Of a stretch of 64,000 nucleotides of DNA, positions 46,886-60,300 are shown piece by piece. Under the pieces are notes generated by a model. It ran no database searches, was not told where the DNA came from, and saw only the letters and a program-made list of their open reading frames with translations. This DNA is from Dipylidium caninum. Taxonomy: Eukaryota; Platyhelminthes; Cestoda; Cyclophyllidea; Dipylidiidae. The number at the start of each line of letters is the position of its first letter. The first letter of the stretch is position 1. The DNA lies in the NCBI GenBank assembly GCA_017562135.1, contig QEYB01001355.1, positions 248,001 through 312,000 on the forward strand, given 5' to 3'. A program made the position numbers and the translations under genes.

Positions 46886-48123
46886 CTCTCAATTTCACTT
46901 TTGTCTCACGTTTCTCACGTCACCGACGACGGCGTAACCCACCGACGACTGCACCAACCTTTACTCAACCCAAAACGACGACCGAACGCGTTCCGCCCAG
47001 CCGATCGGAGAGCTCGCAGTGACGCGTCAAAGTCTTCCACTCGCCAGGCAGCCGACGTGGCCACAAGCTCCCCTGTCCGCGACGTTGACGAGGCGTTTTT
47101 AGCCACCTAATTGCCTCAAGCCCTCGCGCAAATGGCGGAGGGGATGGCTAAACGCCGCTCCTGTCAGTGCTGTGTGTTGATTTCACACATTTACTCGAAA
47201 ACATTAGCACTTTCGAGGTGCTCGTCACGCCCTCACCATAGCCGAGCTGTCACGCTCGCAAGGCGTCGGCTCTCGTCTCCCCGGGGACGCAGCCTGTGTG
47301 CCAGCCGAGGGAGAAAGCGAAATTGCATTAGCGGAAAGCGGCTTCTTTGGCAAGCTTTTCACTCCGCCGGTCTTTTATGCCTCATTAGACTGCAAGTTAA
47401 GAAATTAAACATCAAAATCTCGACTCCGAATGCCACAGAAAGCCGAGTGTTTTGACAGGGGGGTTGGAGAGGTGTTGCCAAGTGGCGTTAATGAGGCTGT
47501 TTTCCCCCCTGGCGAGCGCAAGGAAACTCCTCCCGACAACACAGTCGGCGGATAATCTGTTCCCGAGGCTCAGGCGAGGCTGCGTTAAGTGGATCGCACG
47601 TGAGAGGGAGATTTTATGCCCCACAGAGATAAGTTTAGTGAATTAAAATAAAAACATGTATTTTATTGCCCACAAGAGAGTAGTTTGGGATAGAACCGCC
47701 CCGTGATCATCCACCGCCTGTCAATCATGACGCAGCCGCTTGCGCGGGGTGGCACCGAATCCATTTTCTGCCATCCCAGCGCAATTCTGGTTGTTTCGCC
47801 CCAAGAGAAAGAGAGACTATTTTCTCGACATAAAAAATTCAAACTCAAAGATTATCGGCAATCTCTCGGAGGAGGAGGGGGGGGGTGGAAGGGGGGCTGT
47901 CACACTGCCAAAAGCACAGAAGAGCAGTGGCGTGGCATGGCATGGCATGGCATGGCGTGGCGTGACGTGGCGTGGCGTGGCTTGGCGTCGCCGATGGTTG
48001 ACGATGTCTCGGGGCGATGAGGTCACACACACGCGCACACACGCACACACGGCGCCAGAGCTCGACTCACCGTCTGACGCGCGAGCCACTCAGGCGCCAA
48101 AGACGCAGTCGCACGCCGGCGCC
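46886..48123. other. Spacer between inverted arm and dynein light chain gene
   Basis: No supported gene. A pentamer repeat of TGGCA drifting to TGGCG lies at about 47928-47990, and a CA-rich tract at 48028-48050 sits about 100 bases before the dynein promoter. Confidence 0.4.
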
Positions 48124-48156
48124 CATTGGTCCGATCGACCGAGGGAGCTATAAATA
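48124..48156 (+). promoter_or_regulatory. CCAAT and TATA core promoter of the dynein light chain gene
   Basis: ATTGGT (48124-48129) and a perfect TATAAATA (48149-48156) are followed, some 30 bases later, by a pyrimidine-rich stretch around 48180-48195 suited to a transcription start, then the ATG at 48235. This is the clearest core promoter in the window. Confidence 0.75.
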
Positions 48157-48234
48157 GCCCCGATGCTCACGGTCGCGGCGCATCGCTTCTCGCGTCGTCG
48201 TTCTTGCTCCTCCACACACGCGCACACATTCGCC

Positions 48235-48534
48235 ATGTCGAGAGTCGAAGTCGAGGTGTTGAAGGCCGACATGCCGACAGACATGAAAAACTTCATCGTG
48301 GACCAGGTGGACGATCCCCTGCGTCAGTTCAACGCCGATTCCAGCCGGCCGGTCAAGTTGGAGCCGATTGTCACCCAGTTGAGTCAGGCGCTGAAACAGC
48401 GCTATGATGGCGTGTGGCAGGTGGTCATTCTCACCGGCTCCTACTCCGCCTTCTCGGCGTACACACCGGAGCGCCTGTTCCACTTCAAATACGGCCGATT
48501 TGTCGTTCTCGTGTGGCAATCCTCGACCTTCTAG
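48235..48534 (+). CDS. Dynein light chain (LC8/DYNLL family), divergent, intronless
   Basis: A 99-residue protein; LC8-type light chains are dimeric hubs of the dynein motor complex and of many other complexes. The ATG at 48235 follows a 5' leader in which the frame stays open without an ATG. Family order is kept: KADMPTDMKNFIVDQ matches the KNADMSEEMQQDSV helix, LSQALKQRYDGVWQVVIL matches KKEFDKKYNPTWHCIV, and FHFKYGRFVVLVWQS matches FIYFYLGQVAILLFKS. The N terminus is about ten residues longer than human DYNLL1. Several conserved positions differ (VGRNFGS is replaced by LTGSYSA), so partner binding may have changed. Expanded families of divergent light chains are known from flatworm tegument, which fits this copy. 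The gene is compact with its own TATA box and poly(A) signal. Confidence 0.88.
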   Translation: MSRVEVEVLKADMPTDMKNFIVDQVDDPLRQFNADSSRPVKLEPIVTQLSQALKQRYDGVWQVVILTGSYSAFSAYTPERLFHFKYGRFVVLVWQSSTF

Positions 48535-48691
48535 ACTCGTTTGGGTTCGTCTCGGCTATTTCTTTGTGCGTGTGTGTGTGTCCCTCTGTGCATCTTTGAG
48601 TCCCACATAGCAGAAGTTGTCTTCCACTTGCATCCACCCACCCATTCACCCACCCATATCAGCATTATACTTAATGTAGCCGCAAAACAAA

Positions 48692-48697
48692 AATAAA
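48692..48697 (+). terminator. Polyadenylation signal AATAAA of the dynein light chain gene
   Basis: AATAAA lies about 160 bases after the stop codon in an A-rich stretch, directly before a pyrimidine-rich region. It completes a transcript of about 0.5 kb. Confidence 0.7.
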
Positions 48698-50576
48698 AAC
48701 TCTTTTCCCCATGTTACTGAGACCCGCCTTCCTGCCTCCTCCCGAGTGTCGCCGCCCCCCAACGGGTCCGCCCCACCGTCCCCAGGAACTAGTGCGCCGC
48801 TAGTTTGCGGCTTTTCGAGTCTGCGGGAGCCTCGGTTGCTAGTCAGGTCGTGGCGCGTCTCTCAGCGCCTCGTCGCTCGTTGCCATTTTTTCCAAACCGG
48901 GGCGGAGGGAGGTGGGTGCGCCTGGCGAAAGACAACCACCGGGTGCAGACACACTCGTTTGTGTCATCCGATGTGGCTGAAGCGTTGGGTGGAGTCGGGG
49001 GAGGAGGGGCGTAGCCGCGGGTGGCATAGAATACCGGGGACTGCTTCAAACAAACAACGCTAGCACGAATAGACGAGCAATGGTGAGGCACTCTTAGCCC
49101 GGGAAAGTGGCGACTCTGGGGATGGCCCTCGCGCTCAGACCAGCACGACAAGGGTGCTTGCGCCCCACTCTCCGAATCCGGAGGGGGAGGGAAGCCAAAG
49201 TGCCCAGGGTGTGGGGGGAGTCCCCACGCCCCGGGCAGAGGAAAGCGCTGGGGGGGGGGCACAAATCCCGCCCGGGGGCGGCGTCACACAGGACTGAACA
49301 GAGAAAGAAAGGGAAAGTGGCATGTCACTCACGCGCCGAAGTCGCCTTTTCAAAGAGAAAGGGGAGTTTAGAGGAGGGACAATGCAACTTTCGTAGAATC
49401 CATTAAACCTTACTGTGACATATTGAAAAGCCCGCCTGACATGCACAAATCTACTCCCTGATTGAATTTCAATCGAGGCGTCGGATCTACGACTAAGAGG
49501 GGACTGTTTACTCGTTCACCCCAGTATTCCATAGGCGCACAACTCAACCGGTGCTCCTTGAGTGCAGCAGAGGTCATTCAGGCACCCTAAGGCCAGGAGA
49601 TGCTCCGAGGGCGCCTCGGACCATCCTTCAGCCAACCGATAAGAGGTGACATCCAACCGCACAAGCCCGTGGAGTGAAAAAGCGAAGCTGGGAGACGCAA
49701 AAGCGAACGATGTTTTCGCTGCCGGGCTCGAGTCTGGAGAGGGGAGGCTGGTGGCTGGTGGCTGGCGGCTGGGGAAGCGTCGCACACGTTGCGGTGGAGA
49801 TCATCCGCCCCACCGCCCCACGCCGCCGCCCGGGCAGAGGCGTCTTGTCACGACCGGGCTGGCGAACGTTTGCAGGCGCGAGTCGCCGTTGCCGCCGAAG
49901 CCAGAAAATGCATTTTGCGCGAGGTCAGTTCGAGTCTACTGCGCAGCTGATGTGGCGAGGGCTTTGAATGGCATAGTTTTCGGAGCCGGAGACTCTCACA
50001 CGGGCGGGTGCTGTGCATTTACGGGGGGAAACACAATCCGGTTAGCGAAACGTCTCGTCTCCAAGTTCAAAACAGTGTCGCATCAACGCCACTTCTGGGG
50101 AGGTGGGACCGCGGAGCGATCGCCAACCCCCCGCCCCCCAGGCGAGCATGATACCTCGCAGTTGCAAGCATCATCCGTGTTATCCCCCTCGCGTTGCGTG
50201 ATTTCGAGTAGCCGCTTGTAACCGCGCGCGGAAGGTTACTTTACGCTCGAGATCGGAGCCGAAAGCAGGGCGGGGGGCGACCTCGACGAAGGCGAACGGG
50301 GGAAACAACTGGCGAGGCATCGCAGACAGTGGAGGAGGGGGTGGTCTCGGTCAATCGAAAACAACAGGAACCCAGCAAGTTTTACTTAACGTTCTTTTCT
50401 TTTTCTATTACCATGAGTGCAATAAATAGCGCACAAAGTTGAGGAGCGCGCGGCGGGGAGGCTTGGAACAGGGGTGGCTGGGGCGGGTTGGGGTGGGGAA
50501 GCGGAGAAGTTCAGGGGACAAGGGAGGCAACGATTTCCAAAAGACGCACGTCAGTGCAGTCCAACATTACAACTTC
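48698..50576. other. Spacer between convergent dynein light chain and FCP1-like genes
   Basis: Probably includes the 3' UTR of the FCP1-like gene near its right end; no minus-strand AATAAA is obvious there. No supported coding block. Confidence 0.35.
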
Positions 50577-53500
50577 TTACATGAATTCCTTTAACGCATC
50601 CGACCGAATAATTCCATTCTCATCACCAGGGCCTCCACCACTATCGTCAAGATCCGTGGAGGAAGAAGAAGAGCTGACATCGGTACCAAAGAGGCTAACT
50701 TCCAGGTAACCCGCAGCTCCAATGACGCGCTTCTTCTTCTTCTTCTTCCTCCCCTTTCGCCGCCGCGACCTGCCAACACCCTCCTCCTCCTCCTCGTCGT
50801 CACTGGCGTCCCCGTTGCCGCCGTCAGCGACCCGACTGTGAGCGTCAGCACGTATCTCCTGCCGTGTTGTCTCGGGCCGGAGAAGCTCTCTGGCACGCTC
50901 CGCATCCACGTAGTCGTAGCCCTCTGGACAGGTGTTGAACTCCCGATGGTCGGCGAGCTCATCAGAGAGGCGGGCGGCTGACTCCGTGGTGAGGTGCTGC
51001 GAGTGTCTGTGATAGCGATGATGTTGACGTGCAGCCTGGAGACAAAAGGGAGCGGTCAGACACCCTCCGTGCGAGAAGCAATTAAGATGGGTCCGTTAAA
51101 AAGCGCCTCCACCCCTCGATGTCCAGACGGCTTTTTTGGTAATCAGTCACATTCAACCTTCACAGCATTTTCATTCGAGCGCTCAAAGTAACAAAGGCCG
51201 CCCAGAAGGGAGGAGGCGAGACTGACGAGTTTAAACTAAATGAACCCGGCTTTGTCCAGTTAAAATTGTCACAGCATGGGTAAGAAGCTGAACGATTCGA
51301 CACGATGACTTCGTGGCAATGTGGAAGTGAAACAGGGACGAAGTCGGGACACATTTCGGGATTTTCCACGAAAAATAGTCGTGTGGAAGGCAACCACGGT
51401 TTGAAGTGACGAGATTCGGGGCACAACAGCGGCCGGCCTAAGCGCAGTGCGCCGCCGAACAGCTCGATTCACGCACCACCCCTTCACAAAAGACCGTCCA
51501 CTTCCGGAGGCTGCGCCGCACAGAAGGCTTTATTCGACGCAGAGGCAGCAAATAAGGGCGGCCGCGACCTACCTGACGCTCGTGGTCCACCTTTGTGATG
51601 AGGCGCGCTCCAGCATAACCGGTCCGGGCGATTTCCCTCAGCCTCCGCTCGACTTTCGCCAGGGCCCTCCGATTTGTTCCACAACGACGCAGCAGCAGTT
51701 GTTGCCGAATCTGGGGGAAAGGCGAGAAGCGAGGACCGATGAGAGGTGGGGCCGAGAGGTGGACGGATGGCGAAGGAATAGAACTTACGAACTTACCCTT
51801 AGCCAGCGTTCTTCCTGTTCGAGGTCTCTTCTAGCAGCCACACGATCCTCATTCGCTGAGTCGTCTTCGTCCTCGTCATCGTTGTCTTCGCCGCCATCTT
51901 CCTCCCAGACATCGTCGTCATCCTCGAGAGCTTGTTTCGTCCGTCTTCTGCGGTTAGGAGAAATTGAAGACGAGGACGAGGAGGAGGAAAAAACCTCATC
52001 CTCCATTTCTCTTGGCACGGAGGCGGCTCTCTCCTCCCTCTCCTCCAGCACTGCCTCTTCTACTTCATCCAACATCTGACTTGCCGCCTAGTTAGTTAAA
52101 AATCAGAACGAAACAAGACTATGCTGTGTCTTCATAGGGCGGAAGAATTATTCGGACTTGGAAATCATATGCATCTCTCAAGAGTGTGTGTGTGCCACAG
52201 AGGCATGTGTGGAGACTTTTATTGAGAGCAGGCCTCGACCACGAGATTTTACGAAAAGACGTGGCAGCGTAGGCGGTTGCGCCTGCATCCACGTCACCGA
52301 AAAACGTGTCTAAGCTGGGTGCTCCCACGCCCACCTCCACAACGCGACCTCTTCAAGCCAGGTCCGATGAGGCGTTTGCTCCACCGGTCTCGCCAGAGTA
52401 AAACCGCCCCCGTCCCCTTGAAGTCCAGTCCAGCCCAACGCAGTAGTCCTCTCCAGTCGGGCTTGTAGACCACGCGGGTGAGAAAGGAGGGCGGACACCA
52501 CACCCAGCCGCCGGGTGCTCTGAGACCAGCAAGGAGATTTGGAAGCCATGGAGATTAATAAACACCAATTGCTGGGAGCAGTCAAGGTCGACTCTCGTGA
52601 AAGGGAATTGGAACATTTACCCAGACACCTCTGCAACTACTGGGTTGGCAACTAAGTGATTGCGGATTCTAAGTAAGAATGAAAAATTCACAATTTTTGC
52701 TGAAAAGTAAACCTTTTTTCAATTAGCTACTGTCCATGTTTGTCAATGAGCTTTTGCCATAATCTCGCGTTTATAAGATTGCTGCTGTTTGCTGTCAAAA
52801 AAGCGAAATAATCGCGAGTTGACATCATCGGTGACATTGGCAGCAACTTGAGCACTGGAGGAGTTCTGCCAGGCACGACGGAACAAGTGGCAGTCTGGAG
52901 GCGCAGGGTCGCGGCTCCGTGGCGGAGGCGTCGACGCAGCCGTACCCAGCTCCGAAAGTGGTTTTGGCCGGAGAACAAAGGAGTGTGGGAGGCTCCGCAC
53001 CGCCATGGGAGACATCAACTCCGGTCGCTTTCCTCAGTTTGGTTGCATCGCCCACTTCGACGGGTTGTTGAACGCACGCACCTCGTTTGGTCGTTTGGCT
53101 GTTTAGCAAAAGTTCAACGTGCAGAATGTTTTTTTTCCCCTACTCCCACCAGACTGACGGCAGAATGTCTTCTCGGCGAATCACTGGCTTCCTCGCGCAC
53201 CACCCACGATCTCCTCCGACTAACGCTCCAACAAACCGTCCACTTTTCCTCGCCAACGGACACTTTCGTTGCGCCCCCGAGGCAATGAATCGCGGACGCT
53301 GCTAATTCGTTGCGCCAAATGAATTTTCCCGACCTGGTAGAGGACGGAGGGGGGGAGGGGGGGATTCAAATATCGCGTTTCCTGGCAGAGCCAAGCCTTT
53401 TTAGTTTTCCCTTTAACATTGACTGATGTTGGTGCCGTCGCCTTCGACCAGACGGACGGACGGACGCAAGACCAGAGCGTTGGGCACTTTTCAGTGAAAA

Positions 53501-53939
53501 ATCACCAATCCCCAAAATTTTAACGACACCGCCTTTCTATCTTTCAAGGCTTCACTCCCATTCACATGGATGAGGCGCACGTCTTCTTCTTTCATTTTAC
53601 TTTGTGCTAAAAACCAAACTACGGGACTAAACGATACACTTATCCCCCTGAATGAAAGGTAGAATCGCAAACAATAAGAAAAACAGGTTAACGAAGGGGA
53701 AAGGTGTAAAATCCACCCGTCGACAACATCCGCACTGACTCCGTTGGCAACGCAAAATACCGTAATAAGCGTAAAACCCTATGGTTTCCATGCCCGTACT
53801 CACAAACTGTGATGTTTAATGTCGGGCGAAGGCCGAGCGATCGGGCGCATAAATGCTGCGTCTCTCGCGGCTCCAAGCACTGCCCCCGAATAATCGCCAC
53901 CACTCACGTCCACCGACTGCGGGAGGCGAACGAACCAGC

Positions 53940-53988
<49 letters not shown>

Positions 53989-56900
53989 CACATTTGCATA
54001 CGAGATTTGTGTGTGTGTGCATGCGGATGTTGCTCGGTGCGCTGCAACCGCGGAGGACGAGGCCCTGCCAAGTGATTTACATGCATTAGGTACGCCTACA
54101 CACGAGAATACGGCGCGCCATGCCACAACGGGCTCAACGGGTGGCGGGCGACTCTGTGGCATGACGCATTGGCAACGATAAAAAGACTGCACCATCTCCG
54201 ACCTCCGACTCTCAAAGAAGGGTGTTTTCAACTCCTCCCCTCTCTGTCTCCGCCTCGCCCCCTCGGCTGATGCGATCAGCACAGCGAGAGGTAGAGCACG
54301 ACCCAGGCGCATTTGTGTGGCGAGAGGTAAGACGATCAACGTCGAGTATCCTCAGGTGTCGGTATATTCCGGGCTACTTCGCGTCAAACTTGCGAGAATA
54401 TCGTAAAAAAATCTTGAACAATTGTGGGAGTTTACGCCCAAATAACACCATGAAGGTGAAGCGACATGCCCGCATCTTCGTGACCACATATAAGTGTTGG
54501 GGGAGGCCGACGAGCACGTAATTAAAGGGGAGTTGAGGAAAAGCGCCGAATGCCAACACGGAGGGAAAGGAGGGAGCATGGCAATGAACGCATGCTTGTG
54601 CGGCACCACGCAAAGTTCCCATGAGAGGCTGAAAATTCAGAAGTTACCTGTGGTGACATATGAAGCAGGGGGTTTTCCGCGTATTCCAAGGGGCACGGGG
54701 GCGGGAGATACAACTTCATCTCCTCCTTCAAATTCTCTTCTGCCGCCACCGCTGACGAGACGGCCGTCTCGGCAAACTGCGTCTGTTCAGCGCGTCCAGC
54801 ATTTCCTCCCCCCACGCTTTCCTTCCCCACCTCGATGTCAACGTCACCGCCATCATCTTCGGCGCCGTCGTCGTCGTCATCGTCATCAGCGAAAGTCGAG
54901 TCCAAACCCTCCTCGTCGCTGTCTGAAATTATGGCCACGTGGTCCGGGTTGTCTTCGACATCCGGAGGGCTTACGGCGACCTCTTTGGTCTCCATGCCGG
55001 TTAAGTCCTCCCCCTCTTCCCCAACACCATTTCCGTGGCTGTCGTTCTCCTCGTCAGTACTCGAGAGAGAGGGAGATGCGGAATGCTCACCGGGTGAGCG
55101 ACCTTCCTCTGAAATGAATATTTTTAGATAAAAGGCAAGATGACTGGAACACTAGGCAATGTTTCTATGATGTGGATAGGGTGTTTCTCAACGCCTCCGA
55201 CCTCCACTTCAGCCAATTAAACGAGTTGACCAATCATTGACGCAGGAATTCTTCCTCTCGTGCAATTTTACACCTCCACTGAAGTGGATGGTGAACATTG
55301 GGGCTGCGAAAAGCAACGGCACGCAATGCCTCAGAGCTCAGTTCACCTCCCAGCCCCCCATTCTTCCAACGCTCACGTCTGCGCCCTCCCAGCCAGTGCG
55401 CCAAAGGCCAATCCAACCATTCTTTTACGATTCTAACGCTCACGACTTAAGGAGACTCTGAGATGCAGAAATCGACCGGAGATCCTCCTAATCGAAAAAT
55501 CGGGTTCCAGAACGAAATTGCCTCTCTTCGGGAAAAAAAGTTAGGAATGCCTGTGGACAGGTGAGAGGAGATGAAGGTGGCAGGATCAGCGATCCTTAAT
55601 AACTAATTCCTCCAGACTACTCACTCACCATCGAGATCCAAGTGGCTGTTCGATTTCCTCAGACAGGTTCGTTTCGCCGTCCAATGACTGCTCGACCCCG
55701 CCGATTCGGACAGCGTGCGCTTCTGTCTGCGCGCCGTCCTCTCGCAATCGCGATTATGCCCACGGCGATCCCTCATTTCCTGCTTGATCGACTCTATTGC
55801 CGACCGAACCATCGCCGAGCTGAGCTCCTCTTTCTCTGGCAGGCTGTGAAGGAGTGGAGGAGGAAAAGTTGACTAGTTTGGGCAGCCCGCAGTGTGTGCA
55901 TGAACGTCGGGGGGAAGAGGATGGCAGAGGGCGAGTTGTGTGGACAACCGCAAGCAAATACTGCAAAACGAAGTTGTCCATAGCGTTGTCACAGCACTAA
56001 GAAACGATTGCAATGATAATGAAGCTTTGGGACAATGTGAGTGCGATGTTAGAGTCTAACGCGAAGGATTCCACCCCGTGCAACCAAAGACTTTCAGTCC
56101 GACAGAGAATTTTCATCCATGAATAAAAGGAGAGAGTGTCAAAGTTGCCAAGCCATCAATCAATCACGCCGCCACCCTTCTACCCCCACCTGCGCTCCCT
56201 CTCGGCCAAGGCCATTCGTTCAGTAGTCGGCAAAGAGTTCGTGGCATGGATGCTTTTGAGGCGGATACCTCCACGCGGATAGTGAAGAAAACGAGCGAAG
56301 AACAGTGGCAAAACCATGGATCAGCCGAGTTAGAGAGGCAAAGCAGTTCAGACGTCCCAGTATGTCACAAATAATAAGACGGCAAGGGCTTTCACGAGGA
56401 AGGCGTTCAACTGCGACTCGCCAAAAGCCTCCCACACATTCGCTCATCACTTCAACAAGCCGATTTGACTTGCGTGGCATAATGAAAGGACCCTCGTGTC
56501 AGTTGGCGAGTGGTGTTAGGCAGACACAACCGGCTTCCGGCGTCGCCAAGTGGATTAATTAATGAAACGAAGGAATTGACGTCAGCAATACGTCTATCCA
56601 CATCATTTTCTTCTCCCTCTCGTCTGCGTGCACTCGCAGTCCTGCCGGGTGGCCAGGGGCAAGTAAAAATTTGGAGGAGATAAAGGAGAATGAGGTCCAA
56701 TTTCGCAACCCAACAGTGCCATAAAATTGTGATTTGACTCAAAAAGACAAAATTTGCGTCACTATGAGGTGAGTATGGGTGGTGGCTTAAAAACGAGAAG
56801 GCTGAGTGAAGAACTGAAGTCAGGGTAATTTAGAGGACATTGAAAAAAGGGCAGGAGGGCAAGGAAGTGAACTCTTTCAAGTCTGTGAAAGAAACTAGTC

Positions 56901-57335
56901 GGCGAAAATGGTTGAGATCCGGAAAATAAGCACACTTAAATTTATTGAGAACGCGAACTTCGGTGACTACTTGAGAATAAAAATTGGTCTGAGAATGTAG
57001 CGAGGCAAAAAACGCCTTTTTTTCCTGCATCTGTGACTGTGATTGTGCCAAACGCAGAGGATGACTTCGAGGAAGTGGGAGTGCGAGCATGCCTTAGAGT
57101 TCCGGTGAAATATAGTCGAAGAGCGCGTCTTACGATGGAATAAACGTAAACTAGGACACGAAAAAAAAAAGATACGCGGCCCAACGTTACCTCAGGTGGC
57201 CCGCAATTAGAAGAGAAGCAGAATTTTGAAAGCAAACTGGTGATTACCAAATCGAGACAAGGGTGAGCATGGCCTCCTGCCAAGAAGGAGAGATCAGCAC
57301 GCTGCCTTTAGCACAGATATGCAGGCACACGTCGG

Positions 57336-57370
<35 letters not shown>

Positions 57371-60300
57371 AAGAGTGAAACTGAGAGTGAGAAAGGCGAG
57401 AGAAAGACCTGCAGGGAGGGAGGGAGGGAGGGAGGGAGAAAGGAAGGAAGGAAGGAAGGAAGGAAGGAAGGAAAAGAGAGAGGGAGAGTAAAAGGTAAAT
57501 AAAAAAAACGAAGATGAAGACGAGTGTGAGAACGGGAGGGAGAGCAAGGGCGAGGGCGAATGACCACGTGGACAAGGACGACCGAAGAGACAGAGCGAAA
57601 GAGAGAGAGAAAGAGAGAGAGAGAGAAAGGGCGGAAGAGAAGGCGAGTCGTCAACCAGGACGCTCGTGGTGACAGCCGCGCACTTCCTGGCGGTCTCCAC
57701 ACGTCAACAACAGCTCCGCTCACTCAAACAGGCCTCTGCTCGCCTCCACGCGTCTCCCAATGAACGCGACTCACTCGCAGCCTCGCGGGTTCGCGGCGCC
57801 CTCGTCGACAAGGCGCTGACGGCGGCGGTGGTGAGCGCGTGTGGAGCGGAGGTGAGTTTGAGCCTCGGGTCAAGCCATCAACGCATGGGAGCAACGATTC
57901 GTCGTCGAGGCAGTTGACTGAGACTGCCACACGAAGTGACAGGCCCCTCCACTTCATCTCGACTGGTTAACGCCGTCGCTCTCCCTCCCTGCCTTCCCCT
58001 TCCCCTTCCTCTTCCTCTTCCTCTTCCTTCCTTCCTTCCTTCCTCCCTCAGTCTGCCTGCCCCTCCCCTCCCCTCCCCTCCCCTTTCCTCTTATCACGGA
58101 GATGTGCCAGTGAAAAGGCAGTGGGAGGCCACTTCCCCTCCCCCCACTGAGAGGTCGCCTTCCTCAGTGCTGTTAGCACGAGGGCGTTGGGGGGGGGGGG
58201 GGAATGGGGAAGGGAGATGCAGACAGACGAGAGGCACGGCACTCCACCCCTCAACGCCGCAACACCGGCCTGCCCAACGTCGACAGCCTCATCAACCGCC
58301 GTTTCGAGTGCACCATGCGCCTGCCCCCCAGCGCCCCCCAGCGCCCACTCGCGAGCCCATCCACATTCCGCTCCAAGCGACGCGTCCACGCGACCGATGG
58401 AGGGACGCGCAGACCTCGAATGAGAAGGAAGAGGCACATCAGCTCCAGTTTGGAGGCCAAATCGGCCACCAGACTGGAGCTGAGGCGAGAAAGGCAAGAC
58501 GAGGCAACCGATGCCAGTGGCGAGGCTCATTCGAGGCTCCGACGAATGCACCCACACCCTGTGCAAAGACATCGACTCGAAGTGTCGGAAGAAGATGAAT
58601 GTGGGGCACTTGACTGCGGAATTTCTCAGTCCCACCCTTCAGCCGGCATGATTGATGGGAGAGCGCCTCTTCACGCCTCTTCACGCCGAAACACACGCTT
58701 CTTCACATGCACCCTCGTTTGCTCCACAGTCCGTACCGCCGCCGCCACCGCCGCCGTCGTCGCCACTGCCGTCGTCGTCGCCACAAATTCCGTGCTCGTG
58801 CGGCGACGAGTGTTGAGTGCTCGTCTCGGGTGCTGGAAGAGAGCACGTCGAGAGGCCATCGCGCAGACACACGTCAACGCCAGAAGCCACCAACTCCTCC
58901 GTCTCTCCGTGCCTCGATTCACCCAGCCACGAGTGAGCGGTGGTCGGTGGCCGGTGGGTGGATAAATGGGTGGGTGGGTGCATGGATGGATGATGGTGGG
59001 TGGTGGGTTGGTGGGTGGGATGGGGGAGCAAGGGGCAAGTGGGTGCACCGTCCGCCAACCCACGCTGCCGCCACGACCCCAACTCCAGTCGCAGCCGCAG
59101 CCGCAGCCCCACCACCACCGCCTCCGCTCCACGCCTTACAACTGCGTGGTGGTGGAAGGTGCAGAAGAACGTCTGGAACATCTGTGTGGGCATGGGGAGG
59201 GAGGGATGGAGGGAAGGAGGAAGGGAGAGTCAGAGAGTGGACGCGGCACACTTCTCGTTTAGTCAGTGGTGACGCAGTCGCGTAGTCGCTCCAAGGACAT
59301 GTGAAGTCGTCTCCACGGCCGATGGGAGTCAGTCGGTCGGCGACTGAACGATCGGACAAATAAGCGAGCTAACGCGTGAGCGAGTGGAGAGGTCAAGAGC
59401 GAGAGTACCGGTTGTGTGTGTGTTCTCACACCGGTCGTGCGATTCATGTGCGCGGAGGGAAAGGAGAAGCAAAAAGTGCACTTGATTTATAAGAATCTGC
59501 AGAGACGACGCTGCCTCCGAGTTGGAGTGACCGACTGTGAGGCAAAAGTCACCTTCCACCGCCACAACGTGGTGCATTCTCGCGGGTCGTCTTCAACGCT
59601 CAACCGTTCATTTCCGCCACCACATCGTCCATTTGGCTTAGCCTCGTGCAACGTGAAGCTCAATTATTAACATTAAGCCCTTTAAATAGAACAAGACAAA
59701 ACGGGAGTTGCGAGGGACTCCCGAAGTATCGTTTGCCTTTTTCCTAGACTTTCTCGGCTATCTTGTGTGGTAAACGGAACGTGTAACCGCTTTAGTAAAA
59801 ACCGGTTAACCCTGTGCTCAAGAGTGCAACGAGGATGATGGCAATGATGGCGGCGCCATGTGTACACGGTTTGAAGAGGGGAAGGAAGGGACGCTTTCGA
59901 AATTGCAGAGCAGAGTCCAACCTCTGTGTATGTACAGGATGACGGGTGTAAAATATGGTTATTGTCAAAGAAATTAACCTTAGCTGGTGACAGCTAAAGG
60001 AGAGCAGGAGTCGCTCTCGGCACCATGGCCCTTGAAAATAACAACAAACTTCGCCGGAGAAGGTGGTAACTAAGGAGGCCATCTAAGGAAGCAATTGGAA
60101 AGCGCCGTGCCAAATTATTATGAACTTCATGAAACTATGAAAGGCCATGAAATTGCACGAGAGCAAAGTGTACTAATGAGAGGGGCAGAGTGGTGGGAGC
60201 GTCAAGTCGTTGGACTGACAACAACTGTGCCTTTAGTGTATGTGTGATGCTGTAAAATTTTAATCTGAAGCCTCTTACACTTAAAGACTGTGGAAATTCA

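Larger units (their letters stand above)
52088..54647 (-). other. Intron of the FCP1-like gene
   Basis: Contains the mariner remnant and a long GT microsatellite. On the plus strand, 54271-54327 reads MRSAQREVEHDPGAFVWRE ending at a consensus gtaaga donor; it could be an antisense first exon, but no partner exon was found. Confidence 0.5.

Noticed and set aside
53809..54089. Open frames rich in Cys-Val or His-Thr
   Set aside because: They are translations of the GT microsatellite.
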